A stretch of 64,000 bases of DNA, from positions 1 to 64,000 of the forward strand of contig JAGRIU010000043.1 of NCBI GenBank assembly GCA_020443075.1, read 5' to 3'. The position numbers and the translations under genes were made by a program. Below the pieces are notes generated by a model that saw nothing but the letters and a program-made list of their open reading frames with translations, was not told where the DNA came from and made no database searches. Below are positions 26,418 through 35,494 of the stretch, in pieces (the first letter of the stretch is position 1; every line of letters begins with the position of its first letter). This DNA comes from Alphaproteobacteria bacterium. Lineage in GTDB: Bacteria; Pseudomonadota; Alphaproteobacteria; Micavibrionales; Micavibrionaceae.

Positions 26418-27104
26418 TTGAGCGTTGATATGCTGCCTGATCATGTGGTTTTGAAGAAAAGCAAGCGGGCACGCAGGCTGGCCTTGCGGCTGGACCCTGT
26501 TGAGCGCGTTTTTCATCTTGTGGTCCCCTCCTACACCAGCATGCGCACAGTGCAGCGTTTTGCCGAAGAGCATGAGGGCTGGATGACATCGCGTTTGATG
26601 GCTTTGCCGCCGCGCGTTGTTTTTGAACATGGAGCGGTTGTTCCTGTTTTTGGTTCTCGCCGCCGCATTTGTATTACGGTTGATGAGAGCTTTAAGCGGA
26701 CGCAAATTGAGCTCATGCATAATCAATTGAGGGTCAAGACGAATAAAGACGACCCTCAGGGGCGTATTGTGAGGTTTCTCAAAGGGGTGGCTAAAGACGA
26801 GTTGTTGCAGCTTTCCAAGGATAAGGCCAAGCACATTCATAAACGCGTACGGGGCGTTAGTGTGCGTGATACGAAAAGCCGTTGGGGGTCTTGCAGTCCG
26901 GATGGCCATTTATCTTTTAGCTGGCGATTGATTTTTGCGCCGCCTGAGGCGTTTGATTATGTTGTTGCGCATGAGGTGGCACATTTGAGGCACCTGGATC
27001 ATTCCAAAGCTTTCTGGGGTGTTTGTCGCGGGTTGAGTGATAATTTTATCGAGGGGCAGTACTGGATGCGCGAGCACGGGCATGAATTGATGCGCTACGG
27101 GTGA
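26418..27104 (+). CDS. YgjP/SprT-like zinc metallopeptidase
   Basis: 228 residues, soluble. The C-terminal domain has the zinc motif VVAHEVAHLRHLDHSKAFW (HEVAH at 185-189 with further His at 192/195), preceded by KSRWGSCSPDGHLSFSWRL, the signature of the YgjP (DUF45) group. The start is a TTG at 26418: AGAAGG sits seven bases before it, while the ATG at 26430 is 19 bases from that site. Follows phaZ by 13 bases, so the two may be co-transcribed. The biological substrate of this family is not established. Confidence 0.9.
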   Translation: MSVDMLPDHVVLKKSKRARRLALRLDPVERVFHLVVPSYTSMRTVQRFAEEHEGWMTSRLMALPPRVVFEHGAVVPVFGSRRRICITVDESFKRTQIELMHNQLRVKTNKDDPQGRIVRFLKGVAKDELLQLSKDKAKHIHKRVRGVSVRDTKSRWGSCSPDGHLSFSWRLIFAPPEAFDYVVAHEVAHLRHLDHSKAFWGVCRGLSDNFIEGQYWMREHGHELMRYG

Positions 27105-27106
27105 TT

Positions 27107-27604
27107 TTATGAACCGTTAAATTCTAATGCGCCCTGTAAAATGATTTGAGCGGCGAGTTTATCGATGAGGCCGGAACCTTTTGCATTTGTTTTTGTTTTG
27201 CGTTTATCCACTATTTTATCCACAAAGCTTTCCACTGAAACTGTGGATAACCTTTCGTCCCACAGGGCGATCCATGGGTCACTGCCGAGAATGTTTTTCA
27301 TTTCAATGGCAAAGTCGCGAACAGATTGGGCGCGCGGGCCTTCGGAGCCGTCCATATTCAGCGGATAGCCGATGACGAAGCCGCCGACTTCATATTCGTC
27401 GATGATTTCTTGAATCGCTTGCATGTCGCGGGCGAATTTGCTGCGGTTGATGGTTCGCAGCGGTGTTGCGAGGGTTTGCTCGGGGTTGCTCAGGGCCAGC
27501 CCTATTGTCTTCTTGCCGACATCTAGTCCGAGGAGTGCGGTGTTCTCCGGCTTTTTGTTTATTATGTCTTTGAGTAATCCGATGGGCATGGACTTATTAA
27601 GCAT
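27107..27604 (-). CDS. ruvX: Holliday junction resolvase-like RuvX/YqgF
   Basis: 165 residues with the RNase H-like core: LLGLDVGKKTIGLALSN (first Asp), GYPLNMDGSEGPRAQSVRDF, and LWDERLSTVSVES. The family is linked to Holliday junction resolution and to 16S rRNA 5'-end maturation. An alternative start is the ATG at 27589. Convergent with the peptidase gene, two bases apart. The coding sequence contains three DnaA-box-like 9-mers (27204-27250), which come partly from repeated Val-Asp-Lys codons. Confidence 0.92.
   Translation of the reverse strand: MLNKSMPIGLLKDIINKKPENTALLGLDVGKKTIGLALSNPEQTLATPLRTINRSKFARDMQAIQEIIDEYEVGGFVIGYPLNMDGSEGPRAQSVRDFAIEMKNILGSDPWIALWDERLSTVSVESFVDKIVDKRKTKTNAKGSGLIDKLAAQIILQGALEFNGS
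27204..27250. promoter_or_regulatory. Cluster of three DnaA-box-like 9-mers inside ruvX
   Basis: TTATCCACT (27204-27212), TTATCCACA (27216-27224) and TGTGGATAA (27242-27250): two perfect boxes and one with a single mismatch in 47 bases, the third inverted. They lie in coding sequence, and two arise from repeated Val-Asp-Lys codons, so they may be chance. Titration or binding of DnaA is only a possibility. Confidence 0.35.
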
Positions 27605-27710
27605 GGGCTGGCTTTGAGATAAAGAAAAATTACCGATATCAATGAAAAACCCTTGGTGTAAGGCATGCTTTGTGGTTAAAAATATTGGGTTTGGAAAGGA
27701 TGGTTAATCC

Positions 27711-28007
27711 ATGAGTATTGATAAAGAAACCGTTGTCAAGGTCGCGCGTCTGGCGTGTCTGGATATGAGCGAAGATGAGCTGGCGCGGGTTGGGCCGCAG
27801 ATAAACGGCATTTTAAAATGGATGGAGCAACTGAACGAAGTTGATACCGAGGGCGTCGAGCCTTTGGCCAATGTGGTGAATATTGATTTGAAGTTGCGTG
27901 CTGATGAAGTGACGGACGGGGATTGTTCGAAGGCTGTTTTGGCCAATGCGCCGGAGGAGACGCAAGGCTTCTTTGTTGTTCCCAAGGTGGTCGAGCAGGA
28001 AGGTTAA
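27711..28007 (+). CDS. gatC: Asp/Glu-tRNA amidotransferase subunit C
   Basis: 98 residues. Small subunit that holds GatA and GatB together. The typical start IDKETVVKVARLACLDMSEDE and the ILKWMEQLNEVDTEGVEPLANV helix-turn region are clear. GatCAB converts Glu-tRNA(Gln) and/or Asp-tRNA(Asn) to the amides. AAAGGA precedes the ATG by about 11 bases. Five bases separate its stop from a small membrane-protein gene that intervenes before gatA. Confidence 0.95.
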   Translation: MSIDKETVVKVARLACLDMSEDELARVGPQINGILKWMEQLNEVDTEGVEPLANVVNIDLKLRADEVTDGDCSKAVLANAPEETQGFFVVPKVVEQEG

Positions 28008-28012
28008 TCGGG

Positions 28013-28255
28013 ATGCGGGAAGGACGCACCAACCACGGTCAAAATGATCAACTGCGCGTTCTCAAGCAGCTTTTGCATGCCAGTTCGGCATTCTTTCTGG
28101 TTGCGGCGGTGATGATTATGCTGTTCCCGCAGAGCGTAGAGCGCCTTTTCGGGTTTGGCGATCCGTTGCATAAATATTTTGCCGGGGCTTTGGTGGTGCT
28201 GGCGATCGGGGATTTGATTGTTATCCGTGTTGTAGAAAAAGTAAGGAAATTATGA
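28013..28255 (+). CDS. Two-helix membrane protein between gatC and gatA
   Basis: 80 residues: a polar N-terminus, then two hydrophobic segments (about 28-46 and 56-76) separated by a short amphipathic stretch ([17 protein letters not shown]). No known family recognised. The ATG at 28013 lies five bases after gatC, and the stop overlaps the gatA ATG by four bases, so the three are translated together. A frame extending upstream from 27923 overlaps gatC and looks spurious. Confidence 0.75.
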   Translation: MREGRTNHGQNDQLRVLKQLLHASSAFFLVAAVMIMLFPQSVERLFGFGDPLHKYFAGALVVLAIGDLIVIRVVEKVRKL

Positions 28256-29736
28256 GCGATTTAACACATTTGACCATTGCGGGGGCTCTTAAAGGGCTTG
28301 AGAACAAGGATTTTACAGCCAAAGAATTGACGCAGGCGCATATCACGGCGTCCGAGGCGGCGAAGGATTTGAATTGCTATGTGACGGAGACGTACGATCT
28401 GGCTCTGGCGCAGGCGGCCAACTCAGATGAGCGCCGCGCGGCCGGTAACGCCGGGGCTTTGGACGGGATTCCGTTGGCGATAAAGGATTTGTTCTGCACC
28501 AAAGGTGTTCAGACAACTGCTTGCAGCCATATTCTTGAGGGGTTTGTTCCGCAATATGAGTCAACTGTTACAGCCAATTTGTTTGCTGATGGTGTTGTAA
28601 TGCTCGGCAAGGCCAATCTGGATGAGTTTGCGATGGGCTCTTCCAATACGACGAGTTATTTCGGCAATTGCATCAACCCCTGGAAAACATCTGATGGAGC
28701 AGATAGAACGCCCGGTGGGTCTTCCGGTGGTTCGGCTTCGGCTGTGGCGGCGCGGATCGCCATGGGGGCTACAGGAACGGATACGGGTGGTTCTATTCGT
28801 CAGCCCGCTTCTTTTTGCGGGATTTCCGGTATTAAGCCGACTTATGGGCGGTGTTCGCGTTGGGGGACAGTTGCGTTTGCCTCGTCTTTGGATCAGGCAG
28901 GATGTTTTGCGCGTACGGTCGAAGACAATGCGCTCATACTGCGCTCTATGGCGGGGCATGATCCTAAGGACAGCACATCGGCCGATAGACCTGTTCCGGA
29001 TTTCTTGTCCGCACTCAGCGGCGATGTGAAAGGTTTAAAAATCGGGATTCCCAAAGAATACCGCGTTGATGGCATGCCCAAGGATATTGAAGCGCTTTGG
29101 GAGCAAGGGATTGAATGGCTGAAGGATGGCGGTGCTGAAATTGTCGATGTGTCTTTGCCGCATACAAAATACGCTTTGCCGACCTACTATATTATTGCGC
29201 CGGCGGAGGCGTCTTCGAATTTGGCGCGTTATGACGGCGTGCGTTACGGATTGCGGGCTGCCGAGCATGAAAACCTCAATGAAATGTACAAAAAGACCCG
29301 CGGTGAAGGGTTTGGGGACGAGATTAAGCGCCGGATTATGATCGGGACGTATGTTCTTTCGGCCGGGTATTATGATGCGTATTACATTAAGGCCCAGAAA
29401 GTGCGCCGTTTGATTTCGGATGATTTCACCAAAGCCTATGAGCAATGTGATGTGTTATTGGCTCCGACGGCGCCGTCCAGCGCGTTTGTGATCGGGGAAA
29501 ACGAGGATGATCCGGTTAAAATGTATCTCAACGATGTCTTTACGGTTCCGGCATCGATGGCCGGTTTACCCGCGATGTCTGTGCCGGGCGGTTTGGATTC
29601 TCAAGGTCTGCCGTTGGGATTGCAGATTATCGGCCGCGCATGGGACGAGGAAACGGTGTTTAAGGTCGCACGTTCTATAGAGCGGGCGGCTAACTTTACG
29701 GCCCTGCCCCAGACATTAATTAAGAAAGCAGCTTAA
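28252..29736 (+). CDS. gatA: Asp/Glu-tRNA amidotransferase subunit A
   Basis: 494 residues, amidase-signature enzyme that releases ammonia from glutamine. The Ser-cisSer-Lys triad is visible: Lys in [12 protein letters not shown], then [14 protein letters not shown] and [29 protein letters not shown] and [16 protein letters not shown] are further family blocks. Coupled to the upstream membrane-protein gene by an ATGA overlap, and followed two bases later by a secreted-protein gene that separates it from gatB. Confidence 0.96.
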   Translation: MSDLTHLTIAGALKGLENKDFTAKELTQAHITASEAAKDLNCYVTETYDLALAQAANSDERRAAGNAGALDGIPLAIKDLFCTKGVQTTACSHILEGFVPQYESTVTANLFADGVVMLGKANLDEFAMGSSNTTSYFGNCINPWKTSDGADRTPGGSSGGSASAVAARIAMGATGTDTGGSIRQPASFCGISGIKPTYGRCSRWGTVAFASSLDQAGCFARTVEDNALILRSMAGHDPKDSTSADRPVPDFLSALSGDVKGLKIGIPKEYRVDGMPKDIEALWEQGIEWLKDGGAEIVDVSLPHTKYALPTYYIIAPAEASSNLARYDGVRYGLRAAEHENLNEMYKKTRGEGFGDEIKRRIMIGTYVLSAGYYDAYYIKAQKVRRLISDDFTKAYEQCDVLLAPTAPSSAFVIGENEDDPVKMYLNDVFTVPASMAGLPAMSVPGGLDSQGLPLGLQIIGRAWDEETVFKVARSIERAANFTALPQTLIKKAA

Positions 29737-29738
29737 GA

Positions 29739-30395
29739 ATGGCTTTTAAGCTATTTTATTTATTTGTTTTTTTATCTTTTTTGTTTGTGCCCTTGTGCGG
29801 TGCCTCTTGGGCTGCGCAGTTGGGGCAGGATCAGGAGAGCGGCGAGGTTGATCTCGTTGATCCGAACAAGAAGACAGAGAAAAAGGAGCCACAGACTCTT
29901 GAAGAAATGGCGAATTTTTTCTATGCGGAATGCGTGAAAAGCCCCTACTCCATGATCCAGCCGCAAGATGTGGAGATGTATTGCGGGTGTCGCTCGGTCA
30001 AGATGATGGAGGTTATGAGTTTGGACGAACTGAAAAGTACGCTTGAGCAAACGCCGGAAGGAAAGTTTCAGCGGACGCGTCTGGCTTATTTTGTCGATGT
30101 GCCGTGCGTTGCTTATCCGGCGATGTCGTTGGTTCTGGACCAGTGTCTGGGTGATGTCGAGACCGTTAAAACGATGAAGCAGCCGCGTAAGACCTGCCGG
30201 TGTCTGGCTCAAAGTATGGGGGCTTATATCAAAACCAAAGGTGTTGATTCTTTGATGCAGGAACGGATGCTTCCCGGACATGCCGAGATGTCGGCCGAGG
30301 AAGCTTTGCTGGAGAGACCTCTTTTTAATTCGAAGATGAAAGAATTTACCCGCAAATGCGTGGCTATCCATGAACAACAACAGGATTTATATTAG
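29739..30395 (+). CDS. Secreted cysteine-rich protein between gatA and gatB
   Basis: 218 residues with a signal peptide (hydrophobic residues about 4-20, then GASWAAQ). The mature part has eight or so cysteines in spaced groups (ECVKSPYS, EMYCGCRS, VPCVAYP, DQCLGD, KTCRCLAQS, RKCVAIH), which suggests disulfides in the periplasm. An acidic and Lys-rich linker follows the signal peptide. No family recognised. Starts two bases after gatA and ends 19 bases before gatB, so it is probably co-transcribed. Confidence 0.75.
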   Translation: MAFKLFYLFVFLSFLFVPLCGASWAAQLGQDQESGEVDLVDPNKKTEKKEPQTLEEMANFFYAECVKSPYSMIQPQDVEMYCGCRSVKMMEVMSLDELKSTLEQTPEGKFQRTRLAYFVDVPCVAYPAMSLVLDQCLGDVETVKTMKQPRKTCRCLAQSMGAYIKTKGVDSLMQERMLPGHAEMSAEEALLERPLFNSKMKEFTRKCVAIHEQQQDLY

Positions 30396-30414
30396 TTAAT
30401 TTGAGGAAAAAACG

Positions 30415-31872
30415 ATGGCACAATTGATACAGGGCGAAACGGGCGAGTGGGAAATGGTGATCGGCATGGAGGTGCATGCGCAGGTCATTGCCAAGTCAAA
30501 ACTGTTTTCCGGAGCGTCTACACAGTTCGGGGCGGAGCCGAATACGCAAGTGTCTCTCGTGGATGCGGCGATGCCGGGGATGCTGCCTGTTTTGAATGAA
30601 TATGTGGTCGAACAAGCCGTGCGTACGGGGCTGGGGCTGAATTCAAAGATCAATAACGTGTCAGTGTTCGAGCGGAAAAACTATTTCTATCCCGACTTGC
30701 CGCAAGGCTATCAGATTTCGCAGTTCCAGCATCCGATTGTCGGTGAAGGGATTATCGAGATTGATTTGCCGGACGGGACGGTGAAAGAGATCGGCGTGAC
30801 GCGCTTGCATCTGGAGCAAGATGCGGGGAAATCGGTGCATGACCAGCATCCGACGAAAAGCTTTGTCGATTTGAACCGTTCAGGGTGTGCCTTGATGGAA
30901 ATCGTATCCGAGCCGGATATTCGCGGGCCGGAAGAAGCCGCGGCGTATTTGTCGAAGCTGCGGATGATTTTGCGCTATCTGGGGACGTGCGACGGGAACA
31001 TGGAGGAAGGTTCCATGCGCGCGGATGTGAATATTTCCGTGCGTAAGCCCGGCGGGCCTTTGGGGACGCGCGCCGAGATCAAGAACGTGAACTCCGTCAA
31101 GGCCGTGCAGATGGCGATCGAATATGAAGCACGGCGGCAGATTGAAATTCTTGAAGATGGCGGGCAGATTGTTCAGGAAACACGGCTGTGGGATCCGAAT
31201 AAGGGCGTGACGCGTTCAATGCGTTCGAAGGAAGAAGCACATGATTACCGCTACTTCCCTGACCCGGATTTGCTCCCCCTGCATGTGTCAAATGACCAGA
31301 TCGAGAGCATTCGCGCGACCCTGCCGGAGCTTCCGGACGTGAAGAAGCACCGCTTTATGCAGGAATACGGGTTGAGCCTGTATGACTCGTCGGTGCTGAT
31401 TGCCGAGCAAGCGCGGGCCGATTATTTCGAGACTGTGGCGAATGACAATGATGCGAAGCTGGCGGCAAACTGGGTTATTAACGAGCTTTTGGGCATTTTG
31501 AACAAGAACGATAAAGCCTTGGCCGAGTCCCCTGTTTCGGCGGCGCAGCTTGGCGGGCTGATCAAGCTGATTGCCGATGATACGATTTCGGGCAAAATCG
31601 CCAAGGACGTGTTTGCGGAGATGTATGCTTCGGGTAAGGATGCGAGCGCGATCGTTGAGGAAAAAGGCCTGAAGCAGGTCACCGATACCGGCGCAATTGA
31701 GGCTGTGGTGGATGAAGTGATCGCCGAGAATCCCGATAACGTCGCGGCCTATCGAAGCGGGAAGGATAAGCTCTTTGGCTTTTTTGTCGGGCAAGTGATG
31801 AAAAAGATGCAGGGCAAAGCCAACCCGGCCGCCGTGAATGAATTGTTGAAAAAGAAGTTGGGGGGAAGATGA
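30415..31872 (+). CDS. gatB: Asp/Glu-tRNA amidotransferase subunit B
   Basis: 485 residues, kinase-like subunit that binds the misacylated tRNA and phosphorylates the side chain. [47 protein letters not shown] and [17 protein letters not shown] are clear. The zinc cysteines seen in some GatB proteins are replaced ([10 protein letters not shown] and [10 protein letters not shown]), as is common in alphaproteobacteria. The C-terminal helical (YqeY-like) domain is complete. Overlaps the next gene by four bases. Confidence 0.96.
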   Translation: MAQLIQGETGEWEMVIGMEVHAQVIAKSKLFSGASTQFGAEPNTQVSLVDAAMPGMLPVLNEYVVEQAVRTGLGLNSKINNVSVFERKNYFYPDLPQGYQISQFQHPIVGEGIIEIDLPDGTVKEIGVTRLHLEQDAGKSVHDQHPTKSFVDLNRSGCALMEIVSEPDIRGPEEAAAYLSKLRMILRYLGTCDGNMEEGSMRADVNISVRKPGGPLGTRAEIKNVNSVKAVQMAIEYEARRQIEILEDGGQIVQETRLWDPNKGVTRSMRSKEEAHDYRYFPDPDLLPLHVSNDQIESIRATLPELPDVKKHRFMQEYGLSLYDSSVLIAEQARADYFETVANDNDAKLAANWVINELLGILNKNDKALAESPVSAAQLGGLIKLIADDTISGKIAKDVFAEMYASGKDASAIVEEKGLKQVTDTGAIEAVVDEVIAENPDNVAAYRSGKDKLFGFFVGQVMKKMQGKANPAAVNELLKKKLGGR

Positions 31873-32090
31873 ACCAGAAATTCCAATATAAAGTCGTGAT
31901 TTATCGCGAGAGTATGTTGGGTTCGCTGCTTTTGGGCGGATCCAAGGTCGATCCGATTAAATTTTCCGAGTTTCTAAACCGCAACGGCGCGGAAGGATGG
32001 GAAGTCGTGACGATGGAACGGGAAATCCGGCGCATGCTTTTGTTCTTTAGCCGCGAAGCCTTCCTTGTCGTGATGAAAAAAGCGCTATAG
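31869..32090 (+). CDS. DUF4177 small protein
   Basis: 73 residues matching the DUF4177 family: [54 protein letters not shown]. The NGAEGWE(V)V motif is the family hallmark. Function unknown. The ATG overlaps the gatB stop, so it is co-translated with gatB. Confidence 0.85.
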   Translation: MNQKFQYKVVIYRESMLGSLLLGGSKVDPIKFSEFLNRNGAEGWEVVTMEREIRRMLLFFSREAFLVVMKKAL

Positions 32091-32132
32091 AATTATAGAA
32101 GAGCTTTTGTCATCGATTTCAGGAGATTTTCC

Positions 32133-32348
32133 ATGCACAGAGTGTTGTTATTGACCTTGGTAGGGCTTGTCGGTTTTGCCGCGCTGGTGAGTATCGCGCA
32201 AATCTGGGTGCAGTTTTTAGGCTGGGATGTGTATGCGAAACTGATGGTCACGGTCGGTATTCTCGCACTGTTGGTTGGTTTTCTGGCGATTGTGAAGATT
32301 GATTTTGGTGAGCATAAGCGTCTGCGCGATGAAAATTATCTGGATTAG
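32133..32348 (+). CDS. Small two-helix membrane protein
   Basis: 71 residues: two hydrophobic segments (about 4-25 and 36-56) and a charged C-terminal tail (KIDFGEHKRLRDENYLD). AGGAG at seven to eight bases before the ATG supports the start. No family recognised. Lies between DUF4177 and terD on the same strand. Confidence 0.7.
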   Translation: MHRVLLLTLVGLVGFAALVSIAQIWVQFLGWDVYAKLMVTVGILALLVGFLAIVKIDFGEHKRLRDENYLD

Positions 32349-32360
32349 GCGCGTTTTTCC

Positions 32361-32972
32361 ATGAGCAAATTTGAAAAAGGCGCGCCCTTTCGTTTGAACG
32401 TCACGCAGAAGGCCAGTTGGCGGATCTTTGCCGGGCTTGGCTGGGACCCGAATGAGGCTGCGGGGCTGGTTGATAAGGCCAAAGCACTGATTGGTGGAAA
32501 GTCCGTAGAGCATGATCTGGATCTCTCCTGCTATATTTACGATGCGGATAAGCGGCATATCAATACGGTGACCTCTTCGCCGGGGCATATGCATATCGAC
32601 CAGACGGGGAAAATCTATCATAGCGGCGACAATGTCGCGGGCGTTGGTGATGGGGATGACGAGCAAATTTCTGTCGAACTGAAAGACCTTGATCCGGTGA
32701 TTCATAGTCTTTTGTTTGCCGTATCTATCAAAAGCGGGCACGTTTTCGGCGAGATTAAAATGCCGGAAATCCATTTGAGCGACGGTTACACGGGGCGACG
32801 GTTTTTGCATGCGCCTTTAGACAAACCTGAATATGCATCCCAAAGCAGTTTTGTCTTTGCCTGCCTTTACCGCGGGGAGGATGAGGGGTGGATGCTGCGC
32901 TTTATCGGCGAGGCCGGTGTGATGGGCAAAGATGCGGAGATGGCGCAACGCTTCAAAAGCTATCTCGATTAA
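32361..32972 (+). CDS. TerD-family calcium-binding stress protein
   Basis: 203 residues. TerD domain with DLDLSCYIYDADKR and YHSGDNVAGVGDGDDEQISVEL, where the acidic residues bind calcium in the family. TerD proteins are linked to tellurite resistance and general stress. Here it stands alone with no terABC or other ter genes, so tellurite resistance should not be assumed. An extra Lys-rich piece (VDKAKALIGGKSV) separates the first strand from the core. Confidence 0.88.
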   Translation: MSKFEKGAPFRLNVTQKASWRIFAGLGWDPNEAAGLVDKAKALIGGKSVEHDLDLSCYIYDADKRHINTVTSSPGHMHIDQTGKIYHSGDNVAGVGDGDDEQISVELKDLDPVIHSLLFAVSIKSGHVFGEIKMPEIHLSDGYTGRRFLHAPLDKPEYASQSSFVFACLYRGEDEGWMLRFIGEAGVMGKDAEMAQRFKSYLD

Positions 32973-32999
32973 AGTTTTACGGCTTTATCGCGCCTTTCC

Positions 33000-33020
33000 C
33001 CCTTGCCAAGGGCTTTGTTT
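33000..33020 (+). terminator. Possible terminator after terD
   Basis: CCCTT-GCC-AAGGG hairpin followed by CTTTGTTT. The stem is short (5 bp) but it lies between terD and tRNA-Ser, where a stop is expected. Confidence 0.4.
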
Positions 33021-33047
33021 ATCTTTAAAAAATGATGTTCTAGAAAT

Positions 33048-33140
33048 GGGCACGTGGCCGAGTGGCTGAAGGCGCTCCCCTGCTAAGGGAGTATGGGGTT
33101 AATAGCTCCATCGAGGGTTCGAATCCCTCCGTGTCCGCCA
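33048..33140 (+). tRNA. tRNA-Ser(GCU)
   Basis: 93 nt with encoded 3' CCA. Acceptor GGGCACG pairs with CGTGTCC (one G-U). Anticodon stem CTCCC/GGGAG encloses the loop CTGCTAA, giving anticodon GCT at 33082-33084, which reads AGC and AGU. The long variable arm (TATGGGGTTAATAGCTCCA region) is typical of class II serine tRNA. T-loop is GGTTCGAATCC. Confidence 0.97.
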
Positions 33141-33152
33141 TTTTTCTTTTTC

Positions 33153-33181
33153 TTGACATAACGTGATAGTTTTTTTAGTTT
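33153..33181 (+). promoter_or_regulatory. Promoter abutting the metallopeptidase gene
   Basis: TTGACA (33153-33158, perfect) with 17-base spacer and TAGTTT (33176-33181, four of six). The predicted start is at or one base before the ATG at 33188. There is no Shine-Dalgarno, so the transcript may be leaderless. Confidence 0.5.
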
Positions 33182-33187
33182 TGCCCT

Positions 33188-33871
33188 ATGAAACCAGGCA
33201 AGAATAGAGACGAAGATTATCAGTTTTATGCGAGCGTTTTGGCCAGCACAGAGGATGTGTGGGACGATATTTTTGCTGATTTAGGGCTTAGGTATCGGCC
33301 GCCAAAGCTCGTGCTTTTTGACGGGATTGTTCATACGAAATGTGGTTTTTTAAAATCGGCTGCATATTGCCCCAGCGAGCGTAAGCTTTATCTGGACCCT
33401 GTTTGGCTTGATTGTTATGTTGGGAAGGCGTTTTGGGGCAAAGATTTTCCGCCGGCTGCGTTTGATTTTGCAAAGGCTGTTGCGGTCGCTCATGAAGCAG
33501 CCCATCACGTACAGACTTTTTTGGAGCATAATAGGAAAACTTCTCGTGCATATTCGCTTCTTTCCGAAAAAGAAAAGAACCGTATATCGGTTGAACATGA
33601 AAATCATGCCGATTTTTTGGTTGGCGTTTGGGCGCGCGCGATGGATGAAGACGGTCTTTTGGATGAGACAGATATACAGGCTGCTTTAAGGCTTTTTCAC
33701 TATATCGGAGCGGATTCTTTAGATAATAGCCGCAGGGGCTATCGTATGAACCCTCCTGCCGACGAAGCCTCTTATATTCACGGAACGTCCAAGCAGCGCA
33801 GGTCAAGCTTTCTGCGCGGGTATCTGGAAGGCTATCATCATGGCCAGCCCTTACCCCCTGCCCCGGTATGA
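33188..33871 (+). CDS. Zinc metallopeptidase, YpfJ-like, without membrane anchor
   Basis: 227 residues. HEAAHH at 102-107 ([18 protein letters not shown]) supplies the HExxH zinc motif, and a downstream [15 protein letters not shown] matches the third ligand region of the neutral zinc metallopeptidase (YpfJ) family. Those proteins usually have a membrane anchor and read HEVGHH; this one has neither. Its last 21 bases overlap queF, which converges. Substrate unknown. Confidence 0.85.
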   Translation: MKPGKNRDEDYQFYASVLASTEDVWDDIFADLGLRYRPPKLVLFDGIVHTKCGFLKSAAYCPSERKLYLDPVWLDCYVGKAFWGKDFPPAAFDFAKAVAVAHEAAHHVQTFLEHNRKTSRAYSLLSEKEKNRISVEHENHADFLVGVWARAMDEDGLLDETDIQAALRLFHYIGADSLDNSRRGYRMNPPADEASYIHGTSKQRRSSFLRGYLEGYHHGQPLPPAPV

Positions 33872-34318
33872 GGGGACGCCCTGTTCCGGTATCCAGACAT
33901 CTTTGGGTGGTTCGCCGCTTTGGTAAAAGACATCGATCGGGATACCGCCGCGCGGATACCAGTAACCGCCGATGCGCAGCCAGAGCGGTTTGATTTCATC
34001 CATTAAGCGCTTGGCGATGCTCAGGGTGCAGTCTTCGTGGAAGGCCCCGTGGTTGCGGAATGAACCGAGGAAGAGCTTGAGTGATTTACTTTCGACGAGC
34101 CATTGATCCGGCACATAATCAATCATTAGATGCGCGAAATCCGGTGCGCCGGTGATCGGGCACAGGGAGGTGAATTCCGGTGCGGTAAAGCGCACGAGAT
34201 AGCGCATATCGGCTTTGGGGTTTTGCACGCGCTCCAGTGTGGCGTCTTCGGGGGTGGCAGGGAGTTCGCTTTTACTCCCTAATTGCGTCAGGTTTTCGTA
34301 GATCGTTTGATCGCTCAT
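33851..34318 (-). CDS. queF: NADPH-dependent 7-cyano-7-deazaguanine reductase
   Basis: Reduces preQ0 to preQ1. 155 residues, the short unimodular QueF type. Cys53 in [14 protein letters not shown] forms the thioimide and Asp60 assists. [16 protein letters not shown] is the NADPH-binding signature. The ATG at 34318 lies four bases after the queE stop; the longer reading from 34357 overlaps queE and lacks family residues. Convergent overlap of 21 bases with the metallopeptidase. Confidence 0.96.
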   Translation of the reverse strand: MSDQTIYENLTQLGSKSELPATPEDATLERVQNPKADMRYLVRFTAPEFTSLCPITGAPDFAHLMIDYVPDQWLVESKSLKLFLGSFRNHGAFHEDCTLSIAKRLMDEIKPLWLRIGGYWYPRGGIPIDVFYQSGEPPKDVWIPEQGVPSYRGRG

Positions 34319-34322
34319 TGTT

Positions 34323-35036
34323 TTAAACTCCTTTTTGATTGCCCCAGAGCATGACATGCAGTTGGGGGAGGATTTTGACTGTGAACCATTGATCTTTTAG
34401 CGTGCGTTCGATGAGCCAGCGCATGCGCGCATTGAGGGCGGCTGTATCACTATCGCCTTCGACTTTATGGTTGCCGGGCTGTAGGCAAAGCGGGATATCC
34501 GGGTAGCGCGCGGCGATGTCTTTGGCGTAGGCGTAGTCTTCTTCGTCGAAAATAACGATTTTAAGTGTGATTTGCGGTCCATGCCCTGCTTTTTTTATGC
34601 ATTGCTCAAGTGCAGCATAGTCGGTGCTCATGGCGCTTGATGGTGGTTTGGGGCTAAGGGTCAGGATATCGAGATCGGCGAACCAGTCTTGCGCGATGGA
34701 GCCTTGGGTTTCCAGAGTGAAGCGGTAGCCTTTATCGCGTCCGCGCTTTATAAGCGCGCCTAGAGGCTGGATAGCCGGATTGCCGCCGGATAAGGACACC
34801 ATCAGTGGTTTTTTTCCGGAGAGCGTTTCGATTTGCGCGAAAATTTCTTCGGCGCTCATGTCTTGCCATTCATGGCGATATGCGCTGTCCACGGCATGGA
34901 GCGTATCGCACCACGTGCAGCGGTAATCGCACCCGCCTGTACGGACAAAGACTGTCGGTTGGCCTATGACGGCCCCCTCGCCTTGTATGGTCGGGCCAAA
35001 TATCTCGGCGACTCTTATTTCATTCGCTTTGCTCAT
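34323..35036 (-). CDS. queE: 7-carboxy-7-deazaguanine synthase
   Basis: Radical-SAM enzyme that makes 7-carboxy-7-deazaguanine from 6-carboxytetrahydropterin. 237 residues. The cluster motif CxxxCxxC is Cys36, Cys40, Cys43 in [32 protein letters not shown] opens the protein and [12 protein letters not shown] is the SAM-binding GGNP site. Clustered with queC, queD and queF; a 101-base gap with two hairpins separates it from queD. Confidence 0.96.
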   Translation of the reverse strand: MSKANEIRVAEIFGPTIQGEGAVIGQPTVFVRTGGCDYRCTWCDTLHAVDSAYRHEWQDMSAEEIFAQIETLSGKKPLMVSLSGGNPAIQPLGALIKRGRDKGYRFTLETQGSIAQDWFADLDILTLSPKPPSSAMSTDYAALEQCIKKAGHGPQITLKIVIFDEEDYAYAKDIAARYPDIPLCLQPGNHKVEGDSDTAALNARMRWLIERTLKDQWFTVKILPQLHVMLWGNQKGV

Positions 35037-35043
35037 TTATGTC

Positions 35044-35107
35044 CGGCCTTCGGCCGCCTCGCACTTGCTCGGTACAATTTCAAATCATCACAAGGCTGAT
35101 TTGAAAT
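35044..35107. repeat. Two hairpins between queD and queE
   Basis: CGGCC-TTC-GGCCG (35044-35056) and a perfect 11-bp inverted repeat, ATTTCAAATCA (35077-35087) with TGATTTGAAAT (35097-35107), nine bases apart. Neither is followed by a T-run on the minus strand, so they look like processing, stability or REP-type structures rather than a terminator. Confidence 0.6.
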
Positions 35108-35137
35108 CACTGTCTTTTGTTAGATTCCGCTTTATTC

Positions 35138-35494
35138 TCACAGCCGATACTCCGCGCAGCTTTTTGGGGTTTCGCGCACACGTACGGCGCAAACTTCCGG
35201 CCAGCGCTGTTTGCACCATTCATAAAAATGCTTTGCCAGTTGTTCGGCTGTGACGCCGTCATCGCCGAGGACATCATTCAGGTGGCGGTGGTCAAATTTT
35301 TCGTCGATATAGGTTTTGAGCGCGTCCAGTTCGCGGTAATCACGGACAAAACCCACCTCATTGAGGGTTTCGGAGGCCAGTTCGACCTCGACCACGTAAT
35401 TATGGCCGTGCAAACGCGCACATGGGTGGTCGGCCGGGAGCCTGTGGAGCTGATGCGAGGCCGAGAAATGGTATTCCTTGTGAATTCTATACAT
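35138..35494 (-). CDS. queD: 6-carboxy-5,6,7,8-tetrahydropterin synthase
   Basis: Converts 7,8-dihydroneopterin triphosphate to 6-carboxytetrahydropterin, the second step to preQ0 after FolE. 118 residues. Zinc histidines are His14 (EYHFSASHQL) and His29/His31 (CARLHGHNY), with Cys25 as the catalytic cysteine. Its start overlaps the queC stop by eight bases. Confidence 0.95.
   Translation of the reverse strand: MYRIHKEYHFSASHQLHRLPADHPCARLHGHNYVVEVELASETLNEVGFVRDYRELDALKTYIDEKFDHRHLNDVLGDDGVTAEQLAKHFYEWCKQRWPEVCAVRVRETPKSCAEYRL

Noticed and set aside
27204..27250. Replication origin at the DnaA-box cluster
   Set aside because: It lies in a coding gene, and dnaA, dnaN, parAB and AT-rich unwinding repeats are absent nearby.
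30415..31872. Loss of zinc cysteines in GatB as unusual
   Set aside because: Common in alphaproteobacterial GatB; no novelty claimed.
32361..32972. Tellurite resistance cluster at terD
   Set aside because: Only one terD-type gene is present; no terA, terB, terC, terE or terZ.
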